From Buxus sempervirens (Eukaryota; Streptophyta; Magnoliopsida; Buxales; Buxaceae), in NCBI GenBank assembly GCA_947561395.2, contig OX387182.1, positions 40,789,949 through 40,853,948 of the forward strand: a DNA stretch of 64,000 bases, written 5' to 3'. Positions 34,743 to 46,217 of this stretch are shown piece by piece (the first letter of the stretch is position 1; every line of letters starts with the position of its first letter). Below the pieces are notes generated by a model. It saw only the letters and a program-made list of their open reading frames with translations, ran no database searches and was not told where the DNA came from. Made by a program: the position numbers and the translations under genes.

Positions 34743-36651
34743 TGTGAGACATGGGAAAAATCACCGGGATGATTCCCCTCTGTCAACACACGGGTTCAAC
34801 ATAAAAATGGGAGAGTTGCCACCATTCAGATTTTGGGTGTGAATGGACACCAAAAGATTCAAAAATAATCAAAAGAGTTAAAAGACAAATTCTAGAGTAA
34901 AAATAACTCTACTTGAAAATCAAATCCAGAGATGGGTAAGGGGATTAGATTATGAACAGGGGAAGGTGTTAGGCACCCCCATTCACCCACACAAGGTGGT
35001 TGCCAAGTGTTTGTTCATGCAAAAAAAAAATAAGAAAGTTTGCTACAAATCATTAAAAACCTTGAAAAAGGACAAATGTATGATATCTTCACATGAAGAT
35101 CTAAATGGATTTCAGATCCTCTTTTATGTCAATATCATTTCTGGAACATCACCAATAATGGAAATCAAAGCAAAAATTGCACAAAACAAAGTTGAGTTAA
35201 ATCCGGAAAATTCGGTAAAAGCAAGAACCATTTGTCTTGAAATCATTCAAATCCAATTTTAAATTAAATCAAACCAAATCCATTTGAAAGATTATGGCAA
35301 ATAAGAGACTCATGCAAAATTTCAATTAAATCCGGTTGAAATCCTAGGAGTTATGCTCCTTTAAAATCTGCTGCTGGAGATGATTAAAAGTGACAAGTAG
35401 GCAAGTTTGGAAAATCACCTAGAAAAATTGGCTCCATATAAATTCATGAAATTTGGTGTGATTGAAGTCTGTATGGCCATCTTTCGAATGAAACTAGCCT
35501 CATACAAAAATTCATTCGGATGTGCCTTGGGTGGTCTCCTGAACAGGCCCCGAAGATCACAGATTTACCCAAAAAAGTACTGTTGAGCAGTTCTGAGTAA
35601 ATCTGTTACCAACAACACAAATGGAGTCAAAAAATTATGAAACTAACTGGATTTGAAAATAGACTCATCAAGGAGTGCCCAGAAACAAAATTCACTTGAA
35701 TCGGATTTAAAACAAGCAGATGGCGCCCATTCGAAGTGATAGGTTCAACAGTTTGACCTGAATTGACCTATCAACTTCGAATGAACGGTGTCAAACATCT
35801 GCTTGATAGAAATTAATGAAATTTGAACTAAACAGCCTCACCTTTCCCATGGTTCTGGAATCACTCCAAAATTCATCCGGATGATGAAGTTATGAGTGTC
35901 CGAAGTTGGGGTACAGTTGCTATCAAGTTAAGCCATATTTGGAGAAAATTAATTCGAAACAGTGACAAGAGGTGTGTGATCCGTGCAAGATAGATCAAAA
36001 TCACTTGAAAATCATTTAAAGACATTCCAGAATTGCTTGAGGCTATTTATTTCAGATTTATCACAATAAATGCAATAAACCCGAAATATGAGCCTATCCT
36101 GCCAACATCGCGTACTATGTATGTGTAAGTGTAAAAATCATTCCAACAACATAGCAAAGATAGCATGCATTCATATCAATCAAAATAGGGTTCTAAAAAC
36201 AACCTACGGTTCCGTTCCATTATCGTTTCCCTTAGTTCTCTCTCCCCGTTAAACACGGTTCTTCAAGATAATCTTGGGGTACTTTGAATATAGAACGGTC
36301 TTCACAGATTCAAAAGGCTTATTCAAAAGAGGTTCTAGCACTAGGATCAATCCCCAGTCTCGTTTCACCTAGATCCCACCTTCACGTTTTACGGCTAGGG
36401 GGAGTCTTGAGATACTTTGAGTAGGGGAAGGGTTTTCACACACATCAAGGCCTTATTCTACAGAAAGGTAGAAGAAGAGATCTAGATCTAGAATGTAAAA
36501 ACAGAAAATTAAAGAGAGGTTTGAGGCTTACCTGGATTCTGGAAGCAGTTCCGCAGCGGTTCCTCTCTTCACTCGGAGCTCTTCTTGGCAAAAGTTCTTG
36601 CCAAGAGTTGTTGGCAAGAGTTGTTGGCCATTTGCTTAAGGAGGAGCCTCC

Positions 36652-36659
36652 TATTTATA
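36652..36659 (-). promoter_or_regulatory. TATA box of LTR A
   Basis: TATTTATAGGC on the + strand, TATAAATAGGAG on the minus. The palindrome array begins 167 bp upstream. Confidence 0.55.
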
Positions 36660-36825
36660 GGCAAAGGCTAGGGTTAGGGTTGGTGAGATGGTAGACATAA
36701 CATAAGGTCCATAGCCCACCAACCTTAACCCTAAGGCTATTTCCGAGATTTCCACTCATTTAATGAGGGATATGATGGTAAAAGGTGAAAGCTCTCGGAA
36801 AACCCTAATTTTGAGCAAAACTAAT

Positions 36826-36967
36826 GTATCCGACATGTCAGGTTGGATACACAAGCACCTATGTGTATCCGGCATATGTTGCCGGATACATTAAGGGCGA
36901 TTTGTATCCGGTATTTTCCATCGGATACGAAGAAATATGCTTGTATTCGACCTGAGTTGTCGGATAC
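36826..36967. repeat. Palindrome array 1 of copy A (U3), 39-bp period
   Basis: Four 25-bp units start at 36826, 36865, 36904 and 36943, exactly 39 bp apart, with 14-bp spacers of unrelated sequence. The units fit GTATCCG-n11-CGGATAC with one or two mismatches. Confidence 0.9.
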
Positions 36968-37069
36968 AAGGAAAAAACTCATTTTCTCAAATTTTGTGCT
37001 GGTTTCCAAGGAGATAGTGATTTTTATTGATTATTGATCATTTTTACTATGCAATTTGGGGTGTCTACA

Positions 37070-37083
37070 ACTGCCCCTCTTTG
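37070..37083 (-). other. Polypurine tract of copy A
   Basis: The minus strand reads AAAGAGGGGCAGT immediately before TGTAGACACC. It corresponds to the tracts next to LTRs B and C. Confidence 0.6.
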
Positions 37084-37469
37084 TGGGAGTTGCGAAGCAA
37101 TGAGCTGCAAAGATTAGACAAGCCCAAATTGTACTCCCTTAACCATGATTTGCTTGGTTCAATTCAATTTATTAAAAATAATTTTTGGGTGAAGATTTGC
37201 CAAAAAGCCCTAACTTTAAGGGGGCATTTCTCTAAGAATTCTTAAATTCCACTGAGCTCTCGTGGCTATGAAGTGGATTTTAAGCCCAAAAATAAGATTT
37301 TTTGAAAACTGATTTTTTTATCAAACCAAGTTAAAAGTTGAGAATATCTTCCTTTTCGACCAACACATTTCCCCACGTTGTCCTAAACTCCACTGAGCTC
37401 TCGTTGCTATGAAGTGGATTTTAAGGCAAAATAGGGATTTTTTGTGAAAATAGCAGACTTTGCAGCTCA

Positions 37470-37632
37470 TTTCTTTTTGCTCCTCCTCTTTTCTTCTTTT
37501 TTTTTTCTTTTTCTCTTTTCTCCCTTTTTTCTTTTTTTTTGTTTTCTCCTTTTTTTCCCTTTTTTCCTTTTTTTCTTTTCTTTTTCTCTTTTCTCCCTTT
37601 TTTCTTCTTTTTTTTTTTCTGTTTTTTCTTTT
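37470..37632. repeat. Long polypyrimidine tract
   Basis: About 160 bp are almost pure T/C on the + strand, with only a few G residues, directly before palindrome array 2. The lysine-rich frames on the other strand are products of this composition, not genes. Confidence 0.8.
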
Positions 37633-37696
37633 GTATCCGACGTAGCATGTCGGATAAGAGAGAGCTCCCTTGTATCCGACATCGTATGTCGGATAC
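37633..37696. repeat. Palindrome array 2 of copy A, two units
   Basis: The 25-bp units start at 37633 and 37672, again exactly 39 bp apart. The second, GTATCCGACAT-n3-ATGTCGGATAC, is a near-perfect palindrome. A TTATTTAA box follows at 37702, and the PMD leader comes next. Confidence 0.9.
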
Positions 37697-39172
37697 ACCC
37701 TGTTATTTAAGTCGCGCGCGACCGCGACTTTCCCTCTTCCTTTCTTTCTTCCCCGATTGCAAACCCCGGCCACAAACATCCTCTCCTGTGTCGATTGTCG
37801 ACTTTCTTTTCCTCCGGCGACTTTTACTAGCTCCGTCGACTTCCGTTGTTGTCGGTGATAGCTATTCTCTCCGGCAACACTCTGGCGATCATCCATTCAC
37901 AATAGTGGCCGAGCCCTAGCCTGGTGTCTGATTTCCGGCGAACTCACCTCCTGGCGTTAGGGCACCATCCTCCGGCGATTGCTTCCTCATCACAGCGACC
38001 TGAGCAGCCCTCTTTCCCATTGTTCTTGCTTGCCACAGCGATTGGTTTGCTTTCTTCGGCAGCAAACTTCTTTTCCAACTTCAGGTAAGTCCTTTGAATT
38101 ACTTGCATTGATTGGGATTTCTGCTGAGGAGGAATTCTGGCCGAATTGCCTCATTTTCCATGTTCCTGATTACTTTTGAATGGTAAATTTGCCTTGACTG
38201 CCAATTCTTGAGTTGTCTGCCGATGGAGGCTATATTGCATGCTTTTCCGATTGATACCATGCTAACCTGATTACCTTGATGCTTTTCTGAATTGCTGATA
38301 TCGCACTGCCATTCACATTGGCTCTTTCCGGATCGGATTGCCAATTCTTGACTTGAATTCGGATTACTTGTTGGTGGTAATTCCCTGAATTGTTAATTGC
38401 ATGCTGGATTTTCTCTATAATTGGCTTGGACCTCCTAAAATTGATTCAATTTTCTGCAATTCTTTAAGATTGACCGACTGGTGGTCTTTTCCCATCAAAA
38501 TGTATGATTTTTCAGACGACACGCCGCTGATACCATGCTGTAATTTTCTTGAATTCTGATTTTCATACCATGCTGCAATTGAATCATGCTGCAATTTTTC
38601 TTGACTGGAATTTTGCTTCTTATACCATGCTGCAATTGAATTCCGATTCCTATACCATGCGGCAATTTTCCCTTGACTGGAATTCTGATGCTGCAATTTT
38701 TGTTGACTGGGAATGTATTTCACAATTTCAAATGCTCCTCTTCAAAGGTTGTGACTTATTCCTTTTTCTTAATTTGCCTTGGTGGTAGTATACTTCCGAT
38801 CAATGTGGTGCTCCAATTGTCAGAACCTTTCCATGATTGGCTATTGGAACTTCATTCCTTTTCCGCTTGCATGTAGGAGCCCTAAAATAGGTTAGTAGAT
38901 ATTAAGCCTTGTACATATCTTTTAGGACAAAATGCATTAGGACTAGAATAGAAATATTTCCTAAAAAACTTCGAACTAAAACAGAGAACAAAATTCCCTC
39001 AAGACATAATTCCTGATAATTTTGAAAAAGTCCTTTAAGATTCTTGAGGGAATAGCAGCTAAAGCCAGGCGAGATTCCTGATAAACTTGAATGGAAACCT
39101 AGACTAAAGGTAAGATTCTTGATAAGCAAAGTAGGATAAATTTGAACTGAAACACTTCCCTGTTACTTGTAG

Positions 39173-41978
39173 ATGGCTAGGAGTCGTTCCCGTGTTCGGG
39201 AGGAGGCTGACCCTGCTGATCAGCCCTCCATTTCACGGGCTCGGACAGAGGCGAGTTCTAGCGCCACCCAGTCAGAGCAGCTAGATGATTTCAGAGAGAG
39301 CTCTGCTGAGGGCTCTGCTGAGGTAGGCTTCCCAATCTTTTCTTCTTTCTTTCCCTGCTTCCTTTAGAATCAACTTCCCTTATTCAATTTTTTTGCTTTT
39401 AGCCTGTGGTTGATCCTGTTCAAGGCCGTGGTAGAGGCCGTGAGAGAGGCGGAGGCAGAGCTGGTGAGAGGGGTCGAGGCTGAGCTGGAGAGAGGCCGAG
39501 GCCGGGCCGGAGCTTCAGGCCAGGAGGGTGCTGCTTTACGCTTAGGGGTCTCTGCGGAGCTGAGAGCGTCTGTTCATGATACAGAGCTCCTTAGTGGTTT
39601 GGATAGCCACCCGTCCATGTGCATCCGGGCCAATGTGCCTCTTCCATATCCTCCTTCCCATCTACGAGGTAGTTAGGGGAGATTCAGTGAGTTGGCGCAG
39701 TCACTTTCCCCGGCACTTAGGCGTGAGTTTGGGAGGTGCCATCTGGATTATTTTCTTAGCATCCTGTCATTCCGAACCGACCGTTCCATCATCTTCGCTA
39801 TGATGGAGCGATATTTTCCGGAGACGCAGTCGTTCCATCTTCAGGATGTGGAGCTGGGGATCCGCCCTTCCGATTTTGTGATGATCACTGGCATTCCTCT
39901 GATGGGGCAGACTATTGTTTTGGATCAGCCTTTAGTGGAGGATATCGGCCTTCTCTTGGGATATCAGGACCTGCCTCCTGCTACTTGGGACGGGCGTAGT
40001 GGTCGCATCTCCATCAGTTGGCTACGGGAGAGCCTTGCTCATCATTATGAGGGGAGACACGCTACCATCACTGTGGAGGATGCAGCCTTCGCCCCTATTT
40101 TCCTGCACGTGTTTCTGCTGATGCTTGGGAGCTGCTTCTTCCAGGAGGACACGACCAGTGTTAGTCCTCTTTTCCTGGATGCTCTGCGAGATTTCCATCA
40201 GACCCGCCAGCTAGCATGGGGTCGGCTCATATATGGGACTATCTTGGCCGGGTTGTACCGAGTATTTCGGGGCTTGGCTGCTCCGAGAGGTGATGGAGTT
40301 AGCTGCAGGTTCTTCTAGCAGATTTTGCAGGTATTAAATTCATCTGTCTTGTCTTATTTCTTAGGCTTTATCTTCTTTATCTCTAACTGATTTTCTTTTG
40401 CCAGGTGTTTATGTACACCTACATGACTTTCTTCCACCCATCCCCAGTACCTGGTGTTGCGAAGTTCCCTGTTGCTTTACGGTGGTTGGCCCAGGTCCGA
40501 GATGCTGATAGGAGTCAGCCTCGCACTGCTTGGGTTCACTTGGACCGTGCCCGACGATCCGATGTAAATTCTTTCCCCTTTTTCCTTTTATTTCTTTTCC
40601 TACACCTTGACTGTATCTGACCATTTTTCTTCTTTGCAGCTCATCCTGGCACACTTTGACGATGTGGATGTTGGACTGGCCCGTGAGATAGTAGTACAGG
40701 ACGCCTTTGATAGAGATCTCCGACGTCAGCCCTACCAGTGCTTCCTTGGGAGGCTTGGTAGGGTGATGTATTTGGGAGAGCGCCTGTACTATCAGCACAC
40801 ATGCACACTTCGTATCCCCATTCCCCCTCCTCCTGTGGGTCCTGACACGTTCCAGTCTGGTTTTGATATTGGCCAGTTTGACCAGTATCAGGATGCGGAG
40901 GGGCTCACAGTAGCTAGGGATTACGACGAGTGGATCCAGAGAGTATCCATTGGGTGCTTTATGGATCGACCCACTCGTGTCGGGGTGACCGAGATTGGCG
41001 GGATCTATATCCGGGTCCACAATGATACGATGAGTTCTGTGATCTTCATTTTCATCCCCTTCCTTCAATCCTGTATTTCTGACTCTAATTCTGTGCTTAT
41101 TGGCAGGTACATGAGTTGAATGCTCTCCGGGATCGATTCCTGAGTCAGCAGGCCGCAGTGGATGATATGATCGCAGAGCATGATGCGGTCGTGGCCCAGA
41201 GGGTTGCCCAGATTAGAGAGCTGGAGGCTCTGGTTGCCGATCTTCAGGCTCGACAGGTATCTGGTTTATTTATAATTTCATCTCTTTTATTTCTATGTTT
41301 TTGCTATTCTAATATGCTTGTTTGACTTTTGCTGGGCCCGGTCCTAGATCAGGATGCTGCTTTTGAGCATGATTTCCCTGTACCTGATCCATCTCCGGCT
41401 CGGGTTGCTGATCCTGATGATGTCCCGGCTGCTGTTCCTGATCCTACTGCATCTCCTGCACGTGCTGCTCCTGCGGATCCTGGGGCTCCCGTGGACCCTG
41501 TAGACATTCCGGTTGCAGACCCGAATCTTACTGCTCCTGCCGGCGCTTCATCCCCTGTGGCGACTCCTGATCCTGCTCCTGAGGTCCTTGGTAAGTTTTC
41601 TTTAGTTTCATTTCCTTGGTTCATTTGGATACCTCAGTTTCTGATTTTTCTTCTGTTGGCCCAGCTATTTCTGTTCCTGGCCCCGCTTCTACTGCTGCTG
41701 GGCCTTCTAGATCTGCGGGAGCGGAGGCCACTGTGACGGAGGGTCCAGTCGAGCCTGTACATGCTGAGCCTGAGGCCTCTTCCCCAGATTCTGCTTCTGA
41801 TCCGCCTCCAGACCTTTCGGAGTATTTCTTGGAGTATTAGATCCAGTCGGTTGCGGGTCGGCTTCCTCGCCATGCTGCCGAGTGTATTCTGGCATACTCT
41901 AGGTGCCGATCACCTCGAGGTAGAGGTTGCAGAGGAGGATGGGGCAGAGGACGTCGAGGTGATCCTGCACAGGAGTAG
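39173..41978 (+). pseudogene. Plant mobile domain accessory gene of copy A, broken
   Basis: ATG follows the acceptor of a 5' UTR intron (38084-39172). Exons: 39173-39322, 39403-40330, 40405-40563, 40640-41038, 41107-41256, about 41348-41590 and 41665-41978. The protein has an R/S-rich start, an RG-rich stretch, the PMD (FHLQDVELGIRPSDFVMITG, then IFLHVFLLMLGSCFFQED and RQLAWGRLIYGTILAGLYR), a PMD C-terminal part in exons 3-4, a coiled coil in exon 5, a P/A/D-rich linker, and an RG-rich tail. PMD occurs in host proteins MAIN/MAIL1 and in many plant transposons. Damage: a frameshift in the RG stretch near 39470, TAG at 39674 and 40316, and TAG at 41838. Its longer exon set shows what copy B has lost. 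Confidence 0.75.
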
Positions 41979-42183
41979 TAGATTAGGATATTTATGTTTT
42001 TTTTTTCATCACACTTTGTAGAGAGAAGCTTACATATATATATGAAAGAAACTTTTTATTCATTCTCTTTTGTCTTGCCTTCTTTTCTTTTTAATTTCAT
42101 GCAATTATGACTTGTACACAGGAAAAACAGGTAAAAATTTTGGATTTTTCTCCATTTTCTCTTTTTTTTTGCATTTTTTCTTT

Positions 42184-42325
42184 GTATCCGACATATCAGA
42201 CCGGATACACTGACTCTGCTTTGTATCCGGTATGTTTTGTCGGATACACATGGTCCCTTTTGTATCCGGCATTGTTCATCGGATATGAATAAAATCCCTT
42301 GTATCCGATCTGATATGCCGGTTAC
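42184..42325. repeat. Palindrome array 3 of copy A, before the DUF7745-like gene
   Basis: Four 25-bp units start at 42184, 42223, 42262 and 42301, exactly 39 bp apart. They fit the same GTATCCG-n11-CGGATAC model as arrays 1 and 2. The array ends 12 bp before a TATA box. Confidence 0.92.
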
Positions 42326-42337
42326 ATTAAAAAGTGC

Positions 42338-42345
42338 TATAAATA
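42338..42345 (+). promoter_or_regulatory. TATA box of the DUF7745-like gene, copy A
   Basis: TATAAATA lies 107 bp upstream of the ATG at 42452 and just after the palindrome array, giving a short 5' UTR. Confidence 0.65.
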
Positions 42346-42451
42346 CGACTGGCCTCGGGATTTGAGTCGTTTTTACGACTTTTTGAGTTTAGAAAACCCC
42401 TTTTTCGCCCTTTTCATCCTCCCATTGATTCTTAGCTTGCTCCCATTGCCT

Positions 42452-44156
42452 CCAATGGATTCCAGATCATCCTTTGCCTTGCCATTGTCTGTCCATGCAG
42501 CCTCCCCTGCAAAACAGCATTTTAGATCTAAACCCCCTAACCTTACTAGGTATAATCCTGTGGACTCATTTTACACTAGATGGGTTAATTCTATGACCCT
42601 TGATGAAGAGAGGAGATGGGATTCCAACCATCTAGGCCACATTCTGCTCATCCCGAAGATTCCCTTCAAGTGGGAGATTATTGAAGTCATGATTGGTCAT
42701 TGGGTACCTGACTTAAACCTTTTTCATTTTGGGGACCATGAGATGACCCCAACCATTGAGGAGGTTGAAACTATCCTGGGTTTGAGGTTTGCAGAGAAGG
42801 TAGTGAACCCCCCCTTAGGCCCAGCTACAAGAAGGAGGCTTCTACTTTCCTGGGTATAGGGAAGAAGGATTTAGGGGATTCTGATACCCTTTTGACTTTG
42901 TCCAAGTATTTTTTGATTGAGAAGCTCTTGAGGGGGGAGATCAAGGAAGCCATGTTCAATGCCTTGACCCTGATAGTGGTTAACCAACTGCTTTTCCCAA
43001 GGGATGACGATGAGGTGGACTTGGCCCTAATCTCAGTTGTATGCCAGGTTAGGGAGCGGGAGAGATTGACTCCTATGATTTTGGCAGATATGTATCAGGC
43101 TTTGACTGACTGTTACTACAGGAAGGCAAAGCGCTTCCTGTCATGTGCCCCTATCCTGCAGGTAATTTTTTTCTTTTTTGCTATTTTTTTCTTTTTCATC
43201 TTTTTTGCTTTTTGCTTTTTTTTTTCCTTTGCAATACACTGAAATATCTCTCCTCCTTTGCAGCTTTGGCTACTTGACCACCTGAGTTAGATTGAGGAGA
43301 TCAATAGGCACTTCTTCCCAAGGTTGAAAGTTCTCATTTTGATGAGCAACCGGGGGTGTCCTGACATTCCAGGGGGTAAACAGGGCTGGTTTACTTTCTT
43401 GGCTACACTCTAGGACGATCAAGTGAGGTGGCCTGGTACTTATCAGCCCAATGTAGAGACTGTGATCAGTTTCCGAGACCGCAACTTTTTGGTTCTGGCT
43501 GGCTTGAAACATGCGGTGCTTTACCTTCCTTTGCGGGTTCTTCGTCAGTTCAGAGCAACCCAAGGGATTATCATCCCAAGTGGGTACGAGGACCATCTTG
43601 GGCCACTTTCACCAGCTACGATGAAGCTGAATGCTTGGTTGACGAGAGAGTGGTCCTATATTCGCTTTATGCGTGGCCCTGTCTTCTCAGAGTCCCATGT
43701 GAAGGACTATCTTTTCTGGATCAAGGAGCAGATACAGAGTCAGGCCCCAGTACCTGAAGATCCTCCTGCATCTTGGCTCCTACTTATGAGGACATCCTGG
43801 AGTATGAGAGAGCTTCTCACAAGAGACTTCAGCAGATATGGGTACGAGAGGCCCAGGAGCTTAGGATACTGGGCCTTGACATGGAGAGGCAACTTGCAGA
43901 GCAGGTATCCCGTCGTCTTGCTATGGAAAAGCAACTTGAGGAGCAGAGGCAGGCCCGCCGCTTTGAGGTTCGGATGATACGGCAGAAGTACCAGGATGCT
44001 TTAGCCAGCCTTAGGAGCATGTAGATTAGACAGACCCTTTCAGATGAGGTCATTTCCTTCTTGAGTGATTCTGCTGCAGAGGGGGCTTCTGGAGTCATTG
44101 CAGCTCAGGCAGCTTGGATTCGGGAGCTTGAGGAGCGCCTAGGAGACAGAGACTAG
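42452..44156 (+). pseudogene. DUF7745-like accessory gene of copy A, broken
   Basis: Exon 1 is 42452-43161 and exon 2 is 43264-44156, ending in TAG. Landmarks: NLTRYNPVDSFYTRWVNSMT, KWEIIEVMIGHWVPDLNLF, EMTPTIEEVETILGLRF (typical of DUF7745 proteins), RFLSCAPILQ at the exon end, FLVLAGLKHAVLYLPLRVLR, then a long coiled coil (MERQLAEQ, MEKQLEEQRQARRFEVR) ending in a short acidic/basic tail. DUF7745 proteins are known mostly from plant retroelements; their role is unknown. Damage compared with copy B: a one-base loss near 42830, TAG at 43288, TAG at 43411, a frameshift near 43770, and TAG at 44022. Stop context shows CAG-to-TAG changes. Transcribed toward pol, tail to tail. Confidence 0.7.
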
Positions 44157-45129
44157 TCTTATTTCCTGCACATTTTTTTTTCATACCTTTGTACGAAAGC
44201 CAACTCTAACAATGGAAAGACAAAGGATTTAATTCAAAAATAAATTTTTTATATTATTGGCCTCAGAATGCTCAGATGCTTGTAAAAACAAAGGTTTTAT
44301 AAAAAGTATTTGATTTATCATCACTGGCCAAAGTATAGTTTTTATTTTTTTATATATTTTTTATTTTTTTATTTTTATTTTTTTGAAATTTGGTCCATAT
44401 ACTTAATCACCCATAATTAAATGAATTAAAACTAGGTTAAATAATGAAGAGGGTAGTCCAAGTAATAATAAGGGACCAAAACCGTCCATCTTAGGACCTT
44501 TAGAGTCATCCCCAAATGCCTTTTTTTTCCAGAATTGACTGTGTTACCCCATCTACTCAGTCTCAGTATTTGTGCTGATTTCTCTTCAAGCTTGGACTAC
44601 ATGATCAACTCAACATTTGATTTTTTTTTCTTTTTTCTTCTTACCAATATTGCCCCTAGCGCCAGTTACGGTTTTCACTAGGACCGGCTTCTGCATTCCG
44701 TCATCACCAATTTCACTCTGAAATTTGAATGAACATACTAAGATCACCGAGGACTTAGAAATAGGACGAAATAAAGGCTAGGCTCGGTTTATGAAAGAAA
44801 AGGTATTAAAGGCCCAAAAATTTTCAAATGTGGAAATAGGTCAACCGGACTTACAGTCATGATGAATTTAATCCTTTTTTCCCCAATTTGCATTCTTATC
44901 ATTTTTTTTCACACTTGGCTTTCATTTGCCATTTTTCTTTGCTTTTTTCCTTTTTCCCTTATTTTTGCCCCAATTGGCCTTGCCCCAATTTGTTTTGCCC
45001 CAATATAAGACTGTAAGTCCAGTTTAGGTTTATCAAAGAAACGAACCGGCTCAACTTGGCTAGACTAGGGATGAAAATTTGAGGGAAATAAAGAAGGATG
45101 GCCTCAGATCATTTCCTAGTAATGTTCAA
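44157..45129. other. Convergent intergenic region of copy A, conserved in copy B
   Basis: It separates the 3' ends of the DUF7745-like gene (+) and pol (-). Blocks such as TTATTGGCCTCAGAAT, CTCAGATGCTTGTAAAAACA, TACGGTTTTCACTAGG, CTTCTGCATTCCGTCATCAC and TATAAGACTGTAAGTC recur in order at 63096-64000. It has long T-runs, probably 3' UTR and polyadenylation signals for both directions. Confidence 0.6.
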
Positions 45130-46217
45130 TCAAGGAAAATACCTTTTTACTGCATCAGAGTTAATCGGTTTAGGAAAGTCTGTCCCATCCATTTCTGTCA
45201 AGATGAGTGCACCCCCTGACAGGACCTTCTTGATGACATACGGCCCTTCCCAATTTGGCTTGAACTTACCACGAGGATCTTCCAAAAATGGTAGAATTTT
45301 CTTTAGAACTAGGTTTCCTTCCTGGAAAGTTCTAGGCTTTACCTTCTTATTGTAGGCCCGGGCCATTCTCCTCTGGTACAATTGGCCATGACACAGCGCC
45401 CTTAAACGCTTCTCTTCTATTAGGTTGAGTTGATCACTTCTTGACTGTATCCATTCAGCTTCTTCTAATTCAGCCTCCATGAGAACTCTGAGTGATGGGA
45501 TTTTTACTTCCACTGGCAAGACTGCTTCCATTCCATAGACTAGGGAATACGGGGTTGCCCCAGTTGAAGTCCGGATTGAGGTTCTGTAGGCATGTAGAGC
45601 AAGTGGCAGCATTTCATGCCAATCCTTGTAGCTTACTACCATCTTCTGAATGATTTTCTTTATATTCTTGTTTGCTGCTTCCACTGCCCCATTCATCTTT
45701 GGCCTGTACGGAACGGACTTGTGATGGGTAATCTGAAACTGCTCACACATCTTCTTCATGTCCTTGTTCTTAATATTTGAAGCGTTGTCTAATACTATGG
45801 CACTTGGCAGTCCATAGCGACAAATAATGTTGTGCTTCAAAAATTTAATAACATGGTTGCTTGTGATATTCGCATATGAGGCTGTTTACACCCACTTAGT
45901 GAAATAATCAATCGTTACCAGGATGAATCTGTGCCCGTTTCATGCCTTAGGGGAAATCATGCCGATGACATCTATGCCCCACATGGAAAAGGGCCACGGT
46001 GATGTCATGTTGTGCAACTCACTTGGGGGTGCGTGCTTGTTATCTGCATATATCTGACATTGGTGACACCTCTTGACATGTATACAGCAATCATGCTCCA
46101 TGGTCGACCAGTAGTATCCCAACCGCAGGATCTTCTTTGCCAACATGTGTCCGTTCATATGGGGTCCACAAACTCCTCCATGTACGGTCTCAATCAACCT
46201 TTCCGACTCTGCCTTAG
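45130..46217 (-). pseudogene. Integrase part of copy A pol
   Basis: The minus-strand frame from 46217 holds an H2C2 zinc-binding motif (GPHMNGHMLAKK, then HVKRCHQCQ), followed by the catalytic core with MWGIDVIGMI, VLDNASNIKNKDMKK and NGAVEAANKNIKK, which supply the D, D and E residues. A GPY-like segment (NWEGPYVIKKVLSGGALILT) lies near the end, with a stop at 45130. Internal stops follow SPKA near 45940 and KWV near 45885. The frame continues across the solo LTR insertion into the RNase H part. Confidence 0.8.

Larger units (their letters stand above)
34743..37069 (-). mobile_element. 3' LTR of copy A, 2327 bp
   Basis: The + strand begins TGTGAGACATGGG and ends GGGGTGTCTACA. It shares end blocks and the GGGGAAGGTGTTAGGCAC block with LTRs B and C but is longer and diverged in the middle. 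TATA on the minus strand is at 36652-36659. A pair of related blocks (CACGG/CACGTTTTACGGCTAG) near 36205 and 36342 matches the tandem pair of B and C. Confidence 0.85.

Noticed and set aside
36826-36967. CRISPR-like array (regular repeats with 14-bp spacers)
   Set aside because: Repeats are diverged imperfect palindromes, spacers are very short, and the context is a plant LTR retrotransposon with no cas genes.
37321-37896. Lysine/arginine-rich open frames on both strands near 37.3-37.9 kb
   Set aside because: They translate a polypyrimidine tract and the PMD leader; composition alone explains them.
40409-41068. 219-codon minus-strand open frame inside the copy A PMD gene
   Set aside because: It is antisense to PMD exons 3-4, and the + strand frames show family motifs and splice sites.
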